A stretch of 64,000 bases of DNA from Caballeronia arvi (GCF_001544695.2 NZ_FCOM02000026.1:41241-105240), one strand, 5' to 3'. Positions 24,842 to 34,186 are shown, counted from the first letter of the stretch. The notes: generated by a model from the sequence alone, not told the origin. Program-made: numbers and translations.

Positions 24842-25801
24842 ATGAAACGCCGCACCGTGTTAGTCGCGCTCGCCGCCGCGCCGCTGGGCGCAATGCTTCC
24901 GATAACGAGCTTCGCGCAGAAACCCATCGTGCTCGGCTTCGCGCAAGTGGGCGCCGAAAGCGAATGGCGCACCGCGAACACCGAGTCGATCAAGTCGAGC
25001 GCGAAGGAAGCCGGCATCGACCTGAAATTCTCCGACGCGCAGCAGAAGCAGGAAAACCAGATCAAGGCAATCCGCTCGTATATCGCGCAGAAGGTCGATG
25101 TAATCGCGTTCTCGCCCGTGGTCGAAACGGGCTGGGAAACCGTGCTCGTCGAAGCGAAGAACGCGAAGATTCCCGTCGTGCTCACCGACCGCGCGATCAG
25201 CAGCAAGGACGAGTCGCTCTACGTCACGTTCATCGGCTCGGACTTCACCGAGGAAGGCCGCAAGGCGGGCCGCTGGCTGCTGGAGAAGGAAAAAGGCAAG
25301 CCGGGGCCGATCAATATCGTCGAGTTGCAGGGCACGGTAGGCTCGGCGCCCGCGATCGATCGCAAGAAGGGCTTCGAGGAAATCATCAAGGGCGATCCGA
25401 GATTCAAGATCATCCGCTCGCAGACGGGCGACTTCACGCGCGCGAAGGGCAAGGAAGTGATGGAGGCGTTCCTCAAGGCCGAGGGCAAGAACATCAACGT
25501 GCTCTATGCGCATAACGACGATATGGCGATCGGCGCGATCCAGGCGATCGAGGAAGCGGGCATGAAGCCGGGCCAGGACATCGTCATCATTTCGGTGGAT
25601 GGCGTGAAGGGCGCGTTCGAAGCGATGATGGCGGGCAAGCTCAATGTATCGGTCGAATGCAGTCCGCTGCTCGGGCCGCAACTGATGTCGGTCGTGAAGG
25701 ACATCAAGGCGGGCAAGGCGGTGCCCAAGCGCATCGTCACGCAGGAAAGCATCTTCCCGATGGAGGTCGCCGCGAAGGAATTCCCCAACCGGAAGTACTG
25801 A
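24842..25801 (+). CDS. ytfQ: Sugar ABC transporter substrate-binding protein (YtfQ-like)
   Basis: 319 residues, starting at the ATG preceded by GGAGG. A signal peptide ends near TSFAQ. The mature sequence (IVLGFAQVGAESEWRTAN, FSDAQQKQENQIKAIRSYI, ITDRAI-like loop VLTDRAI, and NIVELQGTVGSAPAIDRKKGF) matches YtfQ of the ribose/galactofuranose-binding family. It delivers a furanose or other monosaccharide to the membrane components encoded next. First gene of a four-gene importer operon. Confidence 0.9.
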   Translation: MKRRTVLVALAAAPLGAMLPITSFAQKPIVLGFAQVGAESEWRTANTESIKSSAKEAGIDLKFSDAQQKQENQIKAIRSYIAQKVDVIAFSPVVETGWETVLVEAKNAKIPVVLTDRAISSKDESLYVTFIGSDFTEEGRKAGRWLLEKEKGKPGPINIVELQGTVGSAPAIDRKKGFEEIIKGDPRFKIIRSQTGDFTRAKGKEVMEAFLKAEGKNINVLYAHNDDMAIGAIQAIEEAGMKPGQDIVIISVDGVKGAFEAMMAGKLNVSVECSPLLGPQLMSVVKDIKAGKAVPKRIVTQESIFPMEVAAKEFPNRKY

Positions 25802-25820
25802 GCGGAAATATTGATACCCG

Positions 25821-27341
25821 ATGACATCGCCCGTACTGGAATTGCGCGGCATCGACAAGCGCTTCGCTGGCGTGCATGCGCTGCAGGACGTGAACCTCAC
25901 GCTCTATCCGGGTGAGGTTCACGCGCTCATGGGACAGAACGGCGCGGGCAAGTCGACGCTCATCAAGGTGCTGACCGGCGTCGTGAGCCTCGATGCCGGC
26001 GAGATCCTGCTCGATGGCCGCGCCATTCGTCCCGATTCGCCGCTGGAGGCGCAAAAGCTCGGCATCAGCACGGTGTATCAGGAAGTGAATCTCTGCCCGA
26101 ATCTTTCCGTGGCGGAGAACATCTTCGCGGGTTACTTTCCGCGGCGCGGCGCGCTGCATGGTTATCGCATCGACTGGGATGCGACGAACAGGCAAGCGCG
26201 CGACCTGCTCGCGCGCATCGGGCTCGATATCGACGTCACGCGCGTATTGACGAGCTATTCGGTCGCCGTGCAGCAGATGGTGGCGATTGCGCGGGCGCTG
26301 AAGCTGTCGTCGAAAGTATTGATACTCGACGAACCGACCTCCAGCCTCGACGACGACGAAGTGCGCCGCCTCTTCGACGTGCTGCGCCGCCTGCGTGGCG
26401 AAGGTCTCGCGATTCTGTTCGTCACGCACTTTCTGAATCAGGTCTACGCGATCTCGGACCGCATCACGGTGTTGCGCAACAGCCGGCGCGTGGGTGAATG
26501 GCGCGCGAGCGAACTGGGCACGCAGGCGCTCATCGCCGCGATGCTCGGGCGGGAGCTGGCCGCCGCACAGGCGCGTCAGGCACCGCCCGACGATGTCGAC
26601 ACGAACGCGAACGAAGCGGCTTTGCTCGACGCCACGCGCCTCGGCCAGAAGGGTCAGCTTCAACCGCTCGATCTGCGCGTGCGTGCGGGCGAAGTAGTCG
26701 GCGTAGCGGGATTGCTCGGCTCGGGGCGCACCGAACTCGCGAAGCTGCTCTTCGGCCTGGAGAAGCCCGACGAAGGCGAGTTGCGCATCGACGGCGTGCC
26801 CGTTTCGTTCGCGACGCCCGCGCATGCGATCCGTCATGGCATCGCGTTTTGTCCGGAAGAGCGCAAGGCCGACGGCATCGTCGCGGAACTGTCGCTGCGC
26901 GAGAACATCGCGCTCGCGTTGCAGGCGCGCATGGGCGCGCGGCGCTGCCTCACGCGCGCACAACAGAGCGCGCTGGCGGAGCGTTTCGTGCGCGCGCTCG
27001 GCATCAAGGCTGCGACGCTCGACATGCCGATCGGCCTGCTTTCAGGCGGCAATCAGCAGAAGGCGCTCATCGCGCGATGGCTCGCCACCGAGCCGCGTCT
27101 GCTGATTCTCGACGAGCCCACGCGCGGCATCGACGTCGCGGCGAAGCAGGAAATCATGGACGAAATACTCCGGCTCGCATCGACGGGCATGGCCGTGCTC
27201 TTCATCTCGTCGGAGATTGCGGAAGTCGTGCGGATCGCGAACCGCATCGTCGTGCTGCGCGACCGGCGCAAGGTCGGCGAATTGCCCGCGGGCACGAGCG
27301 AGGACACCGTGTGCGAAATGATCGGAGCCGAACATGGATGA
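25821..27341 (+). CDS. ytfR: Sugar ABC transporter ATP-binding protein (YtfR-like)
   Basis: 506 residues with two ABC domains in tandem. The first has Walker A GQNGAGKST and Walker B LILDEPTSSLD; the second has a degenerate Walker A (GLLGSGRTE), LSGGNQQK and LILDEPTRGID, as is normal for RbsA/MglA/YtfR proteins. It energises import with the two permeases. It begins 19 bases after the binding-protein gene and overlaps the first permease gene by 8 bases. Confidence 0.93.
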   Translation: MTSPVLELRGIDKRFAGVHALQDVNLTLYPGEVHALMGQNGAGKSTLIKVLTGVVSLDAGEILLDGRAIRPDSPLEAQKLGISTVYQEVNLCPNLSVAENIFAGYFPRRGALHGYRIDWDATNRQARDLLARIGLDIDVTRVLTSYSVAVQQMVAIARALKLSSKVLILDEPTSSLDDDEVRRLFDVLRRLRGEGLAILFVTHFLNQVYAISDRITVLRNSRRVGEWRASELGTQALIAAMLGRELAAAQARQAPPDDVDTNANEAALLDATRLGQKGQLQPLDLRVRAGEVVGVAGLLGSGRTELAKLLFGLEKPDEGELRIDGVPVSFATPAHAIRHGIAFCPEERKADGIVAELSLRENIALALQARMGARRCLTRAQQSALAERFVRALGIKAATLDMPIGLLSGGNQQKALIARWLATEPRLLILDEPTRGIDVAAKQEIMDEILRLASTGMAVLFISSEIAEVVRIANRIVVLRDRRKVGELPAGTSEDTVCEMIGAEHG

Positions 27342-28392
27342 CACGATGAAGCATGGAATGCTTCGTTCTGCGATGGAACACCGCCTCGGCTGGCCGATCG
27401 TCACGCTGATCCTGCTGCTCGCGTTGAACGCGGCGTTCAATCCGGGCTTTCTCCATGTCGAATGGCGCAATGGGCATCTGTACGGCAGTTTCATCGATAT
27501 CCTCAATCGCGCCGCGCCGCTCGCCGTCGTCGCGCTCGGCATGACCATCGTGATCGCGACACGCGGTATCGATATCTCCGTCGGCGCGGTCGTCGCCATC
27601 GCGGGCGCGGTCGCCGCATGGGCGATCGGCGGCTCGATCGCGGGCAATGTCACGCGCTTTCCGTTGCCCGTCGTGATCGTGCTGGCGCTCGGCGTCGCCT
27701 TGCTGTGCGGATTGTGGAACGGCTTGCTCGTCGCGCGCGCGGGCATGCAGCCGATCATCGCGACGCTCATTCTCATGGTCGCGGGACGCGGCATCGCCCA
27801 GCTCATCACGAGCGGCCAGATCATCACGATCTACTACTCGCCCTACTTCTTCTTCGGCGGCGGTTATCTGCTCGGCGTGCCGGTGTCGATCCTGATCGTC
27901 GCGCTCGTGTTCGTGCTGTTGTATCTCGCGATCACGCGCACGGCGCTCGGTCTCTTTCTGCAAGCCATCGGCATCAATCCGACGGCCGCGCGCGTCGCGG
28001 GTGTGCAGGCGAAGCGGCTCACGCTCGGCGCATATGCGTTCAGCGGCTTGTGCGCGGGCGTGGCGGGCATTCTCATCAGCTCGAACGTAAAGAGCGCCGA
28101 TGGCAACAACGCGGGCCTCCTGCTCGAACTCGATGCGATTCTCGCCGTCACGCTAGGCGGCACCGCGCTCACGGGCGGGCGCTTCACGCTCGCGGGCAGC
28201 GTGATCGGCGCGCTCATCATCCAGACGCTCACGTATCTGATCTATTCGCTCGGCGTGCCGCCGGAGGTGAATCTCGTGGTGAAGGCCATCGTCGTGTTCG
28301 CGGTGATGATGCTGCAATCGGGCGAATTCCGCGCAACGGTCGCGAAGTTCGCGCGCCGCCCGGCTCTTTCCGAACGCGAGGTGCGCCGATGA
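27334..28392 (+). CDS. ytfT: Sugar ABC transporter permease (YtfT-like)
   Basis: 352 residues with eight to ten membrane helices and the RbsC/YtfT signature TRGIDISVGAVVAIAGAVAA, which follows the cytoplasmic coupling region. It pairs with the downstream permease as a heterodimer, as in the E. coli YtfT/YjfF galactofuranose importer. It overlaps its upstream neighbour by 8 bases and its downstream neighbour by 4 bases. Confidence 0.92.
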   Translation: MDDTMKHGMLRSAMEHRLGWPIVTLILLLALNAAFNPGFLHVEWRNGHLYGSFIDILNRAAPLAVVALGMTIVIATRGIDISVGAVVAIAGAVAAWAIGGSIAGNVTRFPLPVVIVLALGVALLCGLWNGLLVARAGMQPIIATLILMVAGRGIAQLITSGQIITIYYSPYFFFGGGYLLGVPVSILIVALVFVLLYLAITRTALGLFLQAIGINPTAARVAGVQAKRLTLGAYAFSGLCAGVAGILISSNVKSADGNNAGLLLELDAILAVTLGGTALTGGRFTLAGSVIGALIIQTLTYLIYSLGVPPEVNLVVKAIVVFAVMMLQSGEFRATVAKFARRPALSEREVRR

Positions 28393-29411
28393 ACTCGGGC
28401 CTGCCCACGCTCGCGCATCAACGCAAGGGCGATGCGCCGCCGCGCAAATCATCGCGCGGCCGCTATCTGCCGCTGGCGGCGACGGTGTCGCTTTTCATCG
28501 TCATATCCGTGCTCGGCTCGGTGATGTACACGGGCTTCTTCTCGCCGCAGGTCTTTCTCAATCTGCTGATCGACAATGCGTTTCTGATCGTCGTCGCGGT
28601 CGGCGAGACCTTCGTGATTCTGTCGGGCGGCATCGATCTTTCGGTGGGATCGGTGATCGCGCTCACGACGATGGTATCCGCCGCGCTCGTCGAGAAGGCG
28701 GGCTGGCATCCGCTCGTGGTCATCCCGCTCGTGCTCGCGATGGGCACGGCGTTCGGCACGCTCATGGGCTGGCTGATCGCGCGCTTCCGCTTGCAGCCGT
28801 TCATCGTGACGCTTGCGGGCATGTTTCTCGCGCGCGGGCTGTGCTATCTCATCAGCATCGATTCGATCAGCATCACGAACCCGTGGTACGCGACGGTTTC
28901 GCAGATCCGCATTCCGGTGATGACCGGCGCGTCGCTTTCGCTCGGCGCGGTGATCGCGCTCGTCGTGCTCGCGTTCGCGGTATTCGTCGCGCATTACACG
29001 CCATTCGGCCGCACGATCTATGCGGTCGGCGGCAATCCGCACTCCGCGCTTCTGATGGGCTTGCCGGTGAATGCGGCGACCATCGGCGCTTATGCGTTGT
29101 CGGGTTTCTGCTCGGCGCTCGGCGGCGTGCTGTTCACGTTCTACATGCTTTCGGGTTATGGACTGCATGCTATGGGTCTCGAACTCGATGCGATCGCTTC
29201 GGTCGTCATCGGCGGAACGTTGTTGACGGGCGGCGTCGGCTATGTGATCGGCACGCTCTTCGGCGTGCTGCTGCTCGGCATCATCCAGACGCTGATCTCG
29301 TTCGACGGCTCGCTCAGTTCGTGGTGGACGAAGATCGCGGTCGGCGCGTTGCTGCTCGTGTTCTGTCTGTCGCAGCGCGCGTTCGGCGACCGCGCGGCGG
29401 CAAAGCGCTGA
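28389..29411 (+). CDS. yjfF: Sugar ABC transporter permease (YjfF-like)
   Basis: 340 residues, starting at the ATG inside an ATGA overlap with ytfT; a much longer open frame extending to 27462 is antisense-frame noise over ytfT. It has RbsC-type features (LSGGIDLSVGSVIALTTMVSA, GGNPHSALLMGLPVN). With YtfQ, YtfR and YtfT it completes a four-component importer. The set matches the E. coli galactofuranose system by order, but the sugar imported here is not proven. Confidence 0.92.
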   Translation: MNSGLPTLAHQRKGDAPPRKSSRGRYLPLAATVSLFIVISVLGSVMYTGFFSPQVFLNLLIDNAFLIVVAVGETFVILSGGIDLSVGSVIALTTMVSAALVEKAGWHPLVVIPLVLAMGTAFGTLMGWLIARFRLQPFIVTLAGMFLARGLCYLISIDSISITNPWYATVSQIRIPVMTGASLSLGAVIALVVLAFAVFVAHYTPFGRTIYAVGGNPHSALLMGLPVNAATIGAYALSGFCSALGGVLFTFYMLSGYGLHAMGLELDAIASVVIGGTLLTGGVGYVIGTLFGVLLLGIIQTLISFDGSLSSWWTKIAVGALLLVFCLSQRAFGDRAAAKR

Positions 29412-29418
29412 CAACGAT

Positions 29419-30141
29419 ATGGACTATCGCCATCCACAGCCCCGCAAGAGCATGCACGCGCGCATCGTGCAGGAGCTCGGCGTCGATATCGTGAGCGGCA
29501 AGCTCAAGCCGGGCGACCGTCTGCCCGCCGAGGCGAAACTTTGCGAAGCGTATGGCGTGAGCCGTCCCGTGCTGCGTGAAGCGACGCGCGTGCTCGTTGC
29601 GAAGGGGCTTGTGCTGTCGAAACCGCGGCTGGGCAGCGTCGTGCGTCCGCGCGACGAGTGGCACACGCTCGATCCCGATGTGCTCTTCTGGACCATCAAC
29701 AGCGTGCACGAGGGCGAGTTCTTTCAGTCATTGCTCGTGGTGCGCAGGATCGTCGAACCGGCTGCGGCGGCGCTCGCCGCATCGAACGCGACGGACGAGG
29801 ATGTCGCGCGTATCCGCGATGCTTATGAACGTATGTCGCGTGCGGGCACGTCAGAGGAGTTGCTTGCGCCGGATCTGGAGTTTCATCGCGCGATCATGAC
29901 GGCCACGCATAACGACATGCTGATGTATATCGGGCATATGTTGTCGCTGGCGCTGTCGGAGTCGATCAAGCTGACGAGCCGGCATCCTGATACGCATGCG
30001 CTGTCGTTGCCGCGGCACAAGGCTATTCTGACCGCGATTGCGAATCATGATCCGCTCGGCGCGCGGCATGCGAGTGTCGTGCAACTGGATAATGCGCGGG
30101 CGGATGCGGAAAATGTGTTGTCGGCGGTTTATCAGGAGTAG
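29419..30141 (+). CDS. FadR-subfamily GntR regulator of the sugar importer
   Basis: 240 residues. The winged HTH (LPAEAKLCEAYGVSRPVLREATRVL) covers about residues 35-75, with the wing LSKPRLGSVV. The FCD helical effector domain has the DLEFHRAIMTATHN metal pattern. It starts 7 bases after yjfF and is therefore co-transcribed with the importer, suggesting local control by the sugar or its acid derivative. Similar regulators control galactonate and arabinose-type operons. Confidence 0.88.
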   Translation: MDYRHPQPRKSMHARIVQELGVDIVSGKLKPGDRLPAEAKLCEAYGVSRPVLREATRVLVAKGLVLSKPRLGSVVRPRDEWHTLDPDVLFWTINSVHEGEFFQSLLVVRRIVEPAAAALAASNATDEDVARIRDAYERMSRAGTSEELLAPDLEFHRAIMTATHNDMLMYIGHMLSLALSESIKLTSRHPDTHALSLPRHKAILTAIANHDPLGARHASVVQLDNARADAENVLSAVYQE

Positions 30142-30144
30142 GTG

Positions 30145-31308
30145 TTACACGCCGCGCCGCCACGCGTTATCCTTCAACGCACGCATCAGCGCATCGACAG
30201 TCCATCGTTCATCGACCGCCTGCCGGACCAGCGCCTGCTGACTCTTCGGCGCAAGACCACCGACAGGCGGATCGCGATCCAGATTCGTCGGAAACGCATA
30301 ACCTTCCGCGCACGACGCGATGACCGCATCGATCTGCTGATCGCTCAGTGCGCCCATCGCCCTGCAATCGAGCAGCGCCGGATAAAGGGCTTCGCACATG
30401 CGCGCGCGATCGAGCGTTTCCATCGCCCTTCCATATGCCGACGACACTTGCAGCAGATTCGCCATGCGCTGCACATCGCGCGTGCGATTCGCGCCGGCCG
30501 CATGAAACAGCGCCGGGCTGAAAAACAGCGCATCGCCCTTTTCAAGCGGCAGTTGCACATGGTGCGCTTCGAAGTACTCGCGAAAGTCGGCACGACGCCA
30601 CGCGAGATAACCTTGCGCATAGCGTTGCGAGAACGGCAGCAATTGCGTCGGTCCGCTTTCGACAGGCATGTCGCTATGCGCGACCGCGCCTTGCAACGTG
30701 AGAAACGGCGACATCGCATGAACATGCGCCGGATAGCGCCGCACTTCATCCGCACTCTGAAAACCGAGGTGATAGTCGCGATGCGCCTGTTGCGCGCCTC
30801 CGCCCGGGCGCACGACATTGACCTGCGATGTCATCTGATACGCGGGGCCGAGCCACGCTTGCGCCGCACAGTCGATGAACCGGTTCGCGAAGTAGCGCGC
30901 ATAGACCCGAGGCGCTTGCAGACAGAGCTTCTCCTGCGCGTTCCAGATGCGATCGTTCGCGCCGGCTTTTGCAAAGTGATCGCCCGCATTCGTGCCCCCT
31001 TCGCGCTCTTGCCGGATGATCGATTCGAAAATCGCGGTGGCCTCGTCGATAGGACCGACATCCGCGTACGCATGCCTCAGCACGAAGACGCCTGCACCGT
31101 CGCGAAGCACGCTGGCCCATTCTGCTTGCAGCGCCATGCGCTTGTCCGGATAGTTCAAGACATCGACGAGCGTGCCGCAATCGTACAGCGGAATCTCCTT
31201 CTCGATACCGGCCGCAAATGCGAGTTTCACCACGTCGTCGCGCGCAAGCAAATTCGAAAACGCGTCGAGCGAGCAATCGCTCTCGCTGTACCAGTTCGTC
31301 TCGTTCAT
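30145..31308 (-). CDS. Phytanoyl-CoA dioxygenase (PhyH) family protein
   Basis: 387 residues from the ATG with GGAG 7 bases upstream; in-frame starts further out lack a ribosome site. The 2-oxoglutarate/Fe(II) oxygenase facial triad is visible: AHRDYHLG (His and Asp) and the distal His in SPALFHAAG followed by NRTRDVQR with the Arg that binds 2-oxoglutarate. It should hydroxylate an unknown small molecule in the cytoplasm. It converges on the sugar-importer operon (3-base gap), so a link is not implied. Confidence 0.82.
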   Translation of the reverse strand: MNETNWYSESDCSLDAFSNLLARDDVVKLAFAAGIEKEIPLYDCGTLVDVLNYPDKRMALQAEWASVLRDGAGVFVLRHAYADVGPIDEATAIFESIIRQEREGGTNAGDHFAKAGANDRIWNAQEKLCLQAPRVYARYFANRFIDCAAQAWLGPAYQMTSQVNVVRPGGGAQQAHRDYHLGFQSADEVRRYPAHVHAMSPFLTLQGAVAHSDMPVESGPTQLLPFSQRYAQGYLAWRRADFREYFEAHHVQLPLEKGDALFFSPALFHAAGANRTRDVQRMANLLQVSSAYGRAMETLDRARMCEALYPALLDCRAMGALSDQQIDAVIASCAEGYAFPTNLDRDPPVGGLAPKSQQALVRQAVDERWTVDALMRALKDNAWRRGV

Positions 31309-31427
31309 GTCTCGCTCCGTTTTCATCAAGAATAACGGCTTGTGCATTCGAGCGGGACATGAGCGGGCGGCGGCCGCCTCTCCATTGATCGCCACTCAAT
31401 GCCAGCAAACGACGCTCCCGTAAGAGG

Positions 31428-31988
31428 TCAGTCGCGCGTCAGAGACTCGCGCGGCCTCGGCAGAAAATGCAGTACCAACTTCAACGTATAGATGACGATG
31501 ATCGTGCCCGCGAGATCACCGACAAACATCGCGAAGAATCTCGAAAGGATGTCGTGGCTATCGCCTTGAAGATAGAACCAGATGTTATGCAGCAGCGGCC
31601 CGGCTATGGCATACGCGCCCATTAGCACCATGAGCCGCGCCGCCGTGAGATTCGACAGCGACGCATTCAGCCCATAGATCTCGCGCGCGAGGCGATAGAC
31701 CGCATAAGGCGCGATCGTCGAGATGATTCCGCCGGCAAATGCACGCACGGGATCATTGGGAAAGAAGTAAAAGAAATCGACGATCCAGCTCGCGATCAAC
31801 AGTCCGATCGCGCCGTCCGCGCCGAAAAGCAGCGTGCCGAGCAGCCGAATGCCGGCCGGCAGATACACCCAGTTTACGCCGCGCACGAATTCGGAATGAA
31901 CGAAGATTTCCTGATTGGCCCAGAGTGAGCCGATAAAGACGAGCGCCGTTCCGACGACGGAGCATAGACGCAGTTGAAAGGAAGACAT
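31428..31988 (-). CDS. Integral membrane protein, MASE1-like
   Basis: 186 residues with about five or six hydrophobic helices and little else. The segment VNWVYLPAGIRLLGTLLFG followed by GAIGLLIASW resembles MASE1-type membrane sensor domains, but no signalling output domain is attached. It might be a stand-alone sensor or transporter fragment. No partner gene is obvious. Confidence 0.65.
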   Translation of the reverse strand: MSSFQLRLCSVVGTALVFIGSLWANQEIFVHSEFVRGVNWVYLPAGIRLLGTLLFGADGAIGLLIASWIVDFFYFFPNDPVRAFAGGIISTIAPYAVYRLAREIYGLNASLSNLTAARLMVLMGAYAIAGPLLHNIWFYLQGDSHDILSRFFAMFVGDLAGTIIVIYTLKLVLHFLPRPRESLTRD

Positions 31989-32038
31989 GTGGCGTGCCAG
32001 TGAGCGGCGGCAGGGTCGCTCATCTTAACGCAGCACCG

Positions 32039-32338
32039 CTAAGGCCGCGCTTTACCGGCGGCATCATGCATCGCACATGCAGCATGCTTTGGCGACGCCT
32101 GAAGCTTCATCGCGATTCGCTCCAGTTCTTCCAGCAAACACTGCAACTCGGCTTGCTGATTGAGTGTGATCGTCGGTGCGTGCTGCAAATCTTCGATGCG
32201 CTCGCGCCAGTACGACACCGGCCACGCCGCGCTGCGATGCCAGTGGCGCGAGCGGATCATCCGCCCGAGATGATCGATTTCCTGCTCGATGAAATGCGCC
32301 GTGATATAGGTGAAGTCGCGTTCCTGAGCCACGTCCAT
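32039..32338 (-). CDS. Small YWR-motif protein, paralogue of the 2962 gene
   Basis: 99 residues, soluble and mostly helical. PVSYWRERIEDL followed by a Gln/Glu/Leu helix (LLEELERI) matches the layout of the 76-residue protein at 2962-3192. It has an additional N-terminal helix (ITAHFIEQEIDHLGRMI) and a short tail. It is divergent from the winged-helix gene at 32506. Function unknown. Confidence 0.5.
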   Translation of the reverse strand: MDVAQERDFTYITAHFIEQEIDHLGRMIRSRHWHRSAAWPVSYWRERIEDLQHAPTITLNQQAELQCLLEELERIAMKLQASPKHAACAMHDAAGKARP

Positions 32339-32416
32339 GCCCCCGATTTTCGCCCGTGCGACTGAGAATGCAACGCTCGTCGCCTCGCTTGCCCGGAGGT
32401 GAATCTTATCACTCTC

Positions 32417-32431
32417 TTATCAGGTTGATAA
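32417..32431. promoter_or_regulatory. Inverted repeat TTATCA-GGT-TGATAA
   Basis: A perfect 6-3-6 inverted repeat in an A/T-rich stretch between the divergent small genes. A further TTATCA lies 11 bases upstream (32406-32411). The spacing suits a small dimeric repressor such as the adjacent winged-helix protein. Confidence 0.5.
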
Positions 32432-32443
32432 ATACATCCTGCG

Positions 32444-32464
32444 CGAAACCGTGTTTCGTTTTTT
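32444..32464 (+). terminator. Small hairpin with six T residues before the winged-helix gene
   Basis: CGAAAC-CGT-GTTTCG is followed directly by TTTTTT. It lies 42 bases upstream of the winged-helix start, where it could attenuate that transcript or end a short upstream RNA. The stem is only 6 bp, so activity is uncertain. Confidence 0.4.
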
Positions 32465-32505
32465 GGCCGATGCTATGATTATCGGTCTGAGTGGAACGGT
32501 TTTTC

Positions 32506-32859
32506 ATGGCCAAAAAGAACGTCTTCGATGCCTATTTTCGCTTCCTGAATCTGGCTCAGGCGGTGCAGGCATTGCCTTCGGTACCCAAACTCGACGCCGC
32601 CGAGGAACGTTTGCTGGAAGCGCTTACGGCATCGTGGCATGCCGGGAGAACGCTGACGGTCACGGAAACGATGGCACTGTCGGTCGCGGGCGCACCGGCC
32701 ACGGTGCATCGCAAGCTGACGAGCCTCAGGAAGCAAGGGCTCGTGTCTGTCGGCGAGAGCAGCGACGATCTGCGCATCAAGACCGTCGTCCCGACGCGCA
32801 AGGCGCTGGATTACTTCGAAAAGCTCGCCGCGTGTCTCGAAGAGGCGAAGAAACGCTGA
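32506..32859 (+). CDS. Winged-helix (MarR-like) DNA-binding protein
   Basis: 117 residues from ATG (a GTG 15 bases upstream is an alternative). The segment TETMALSVAGAPATVHRKLTSLRKQGLVSV fits a MarR-type recognition helix and turn, with the charged wing ESSDDLRIK. The long N-terminal helix probably dimerises. Upstream lies the palindrome TTATCA-GGT-TGATAA, a likely operator. No neighbouring gene clearly forms its regulon. Confidence 0.7.
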   Translation: MAKKNVFDAYFRFLNLAQAVQALPSVPKLDAAEERLLEALTASWHAGRTLTVTETMALSVAGAPATVHRKLTSLRKQGLVSVGESSDDLRIKTVVPTRKALDYFEKLAACLEEAKKR

Positions 32860-32869
32860 GCCCGGCGCG

Positions 32870-33229
32870 TCACGCAAGCTGACAGAATCGGAGGCAATTC
32901 CCGAACGGATCGTAAATCTGCATCTGACGGCCCCAGTCCACTTCGTCGATGCCGGGCCGCGCGTACCGATAAGGCTTCGCACGCAACTCGCCGTGCAACG
33001 CGTCGATGTCATCGACGGGCACGAACAAGAACGAGCCCGGCGTACCGTCGCCGTGATGTTCGCTGAGATGAAAGACGACCTGCCCGCGCCTGATCTGGCA
33101 ATAGAGCGGCATGCCCTCTTCGAAGCGATGCTCCCAGTCCAGCTCGAAGCCGAGATAGTCGAGATAGAACACGTAAGCCTTTTCGACCGAAAAGATTCGC
33201 ACGATGGGAATGGCGTCGAGCAGTTTCAT
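32870..33229 (-). CDS. Glyoxalase/bleomycin-resistance (VOC) family protein
   Basis: 119 residues with two beta-alpha-beta-beta-beta modules. Visible family features are VRIFSVEKAYVFYLDYLGFELDWEH, the VVFHLSEHHGDGTPG segment and the C-terminal YDPFGNCLRFCQ. It resembles the single-domain bleomycin-binding-like proteins that sequester or modify small molecules. It converges with the winged-helix gene and lies upstream of, in the same direction as, no clear partner. Confidence 0.8.
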   Translation of the reverse strand: MKLLDAIPIVRIFSVEKAYVFYLDYLGFELDWEHRFEEGMPLYCQIRRGQVVFHLSEHHGDGTPGSFLFVPVDDIDALHGELRAKPYRYARPGIDEVDWGRQMQIYDPFGNCLRFCQLA

Positions 33230-33277
33230 GAGCGTGTCGTCCGTGATTGGCGGCGCAGGACTTCCGATGTTACTGCC

Positions 33278-34186
33278 TCACGCATCCTGTGCGCCCGCGA
33301 ACGCCTCGCCCTCGTGCTCGAGCCATGATCGAAACAAAACGATGAGTTCGTCACTCGCCCTTTCGTCGGCGACATAAGTGCAATAACTCCGCGACGGCAG
33401 GCGCGGTCCCGCGAAAGGCGCGACGAGCCGGCCCGTGGCGAGATCGTCGGCGACGAGCGCGGTCGGACCCATCGCGATGCCCATGCCATCGACAGCCGCC
33501 TGCAAGGTCAGATAGAAGTGGTCGAAAGTCAGCACCGCTGCGGGCGTGAACGCGGGCATGTTCGCCTGCGCGATCCAGTCGGGCCAGACGCGCGGCAAGC
33601 TCGACGTATGCAGCAGCGTGTGCCGCCGCATGTCCTCCGGCACAGCAAGCGGCAAGCGCTTCAACAGCGCGGGACTGCACACGGGCAAGCGCTCTTCGGC
33701 CAGAAAAGGCCGCATCGCGTAGCCGTAGAACGTGTCCGGACCGCCGCGAATCACGATGTCGTAGGCATCCCTCAGACTTTCCACCGGCTCGTTCGATGTC
33801 TCGATCCTGACCTCGACATCCGCATGACGGGCACGGAACTGTTCGAGCCGCGGCACGAGCCAGCGCAAGGTGAAGGTGGCGGGCGCGTTCACGGTGAGCG
33901 TGCGCGACACGGCTTCGGACAGACCATAGCGCGCCGTGGCTTGCGCGAGCTGATCGAAGAGTGGCGCGATTTCCGCGAGATAGACGCGCGCCGCCGCCGT
34001 CAGCACCACGCGCCGGTTATGACGCTCGAACAAGGGCGCGCCGAGCCACGCTTCCAACAGCCGCACTTGCTGGCTGATCGCGCCGTGCGTCACATGCAGC
34101 TCCGCCGCGGCTTCCTTGAAACTGCCGAGCCGCCCCGCCGCTTCGAAGGCGCGCAGCGCATTGAGCGAAGGCAATGCCTGTCTCAT
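33278..34186 (-). CDS. LysR-family regulator (GcvA-like)
   Basis: 302 residues. The N-terminal HTH (SFKEAAAELHVTHGAISQQVRLLEAWLG) and ALPSLNALRAFEAAGRL are typical of the GcvA/AmpR group. The rest is the effector-binding domain. It is divergent from the EamA exporter gene at 34292 (105-base gap) and probably controls it. Confidence 0.9.
   Translation of the reverse strand: MRQALPSLNALRAFEAAGRLGSFKEAAAELHVTHGAISQQVRLLEAWLGAPLFERHNRRVVLTAAARVYLAEIAPLFDQLAQATARYGLSEAVSRTLTVNAPATFTLRWLVPRLEQFRARHADVEVRIETSNEPVESLRDAYDIVIRGGPDTFYGYAMRPFLAEERLPVCSPALLKRLPLAVPEDMRRHTLLHTSSLPRVWPDWIAQANMPAFTPAAVLTFDHFYLTLQAAVDGMGIAMGPTALVADDLATGRLVAPFAGPRLPSRSYCTYVADERASDELIVLFRSWLEHEGEAFAGAQDA

Noticed and set aside
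27462..29411. A 649-residue open frame continuous through the second permease gene
   Set aside because: The first 309 codons are a shadow frame of ytfT. The YjfF-like start at 28389 sits in an ATGA overlap.
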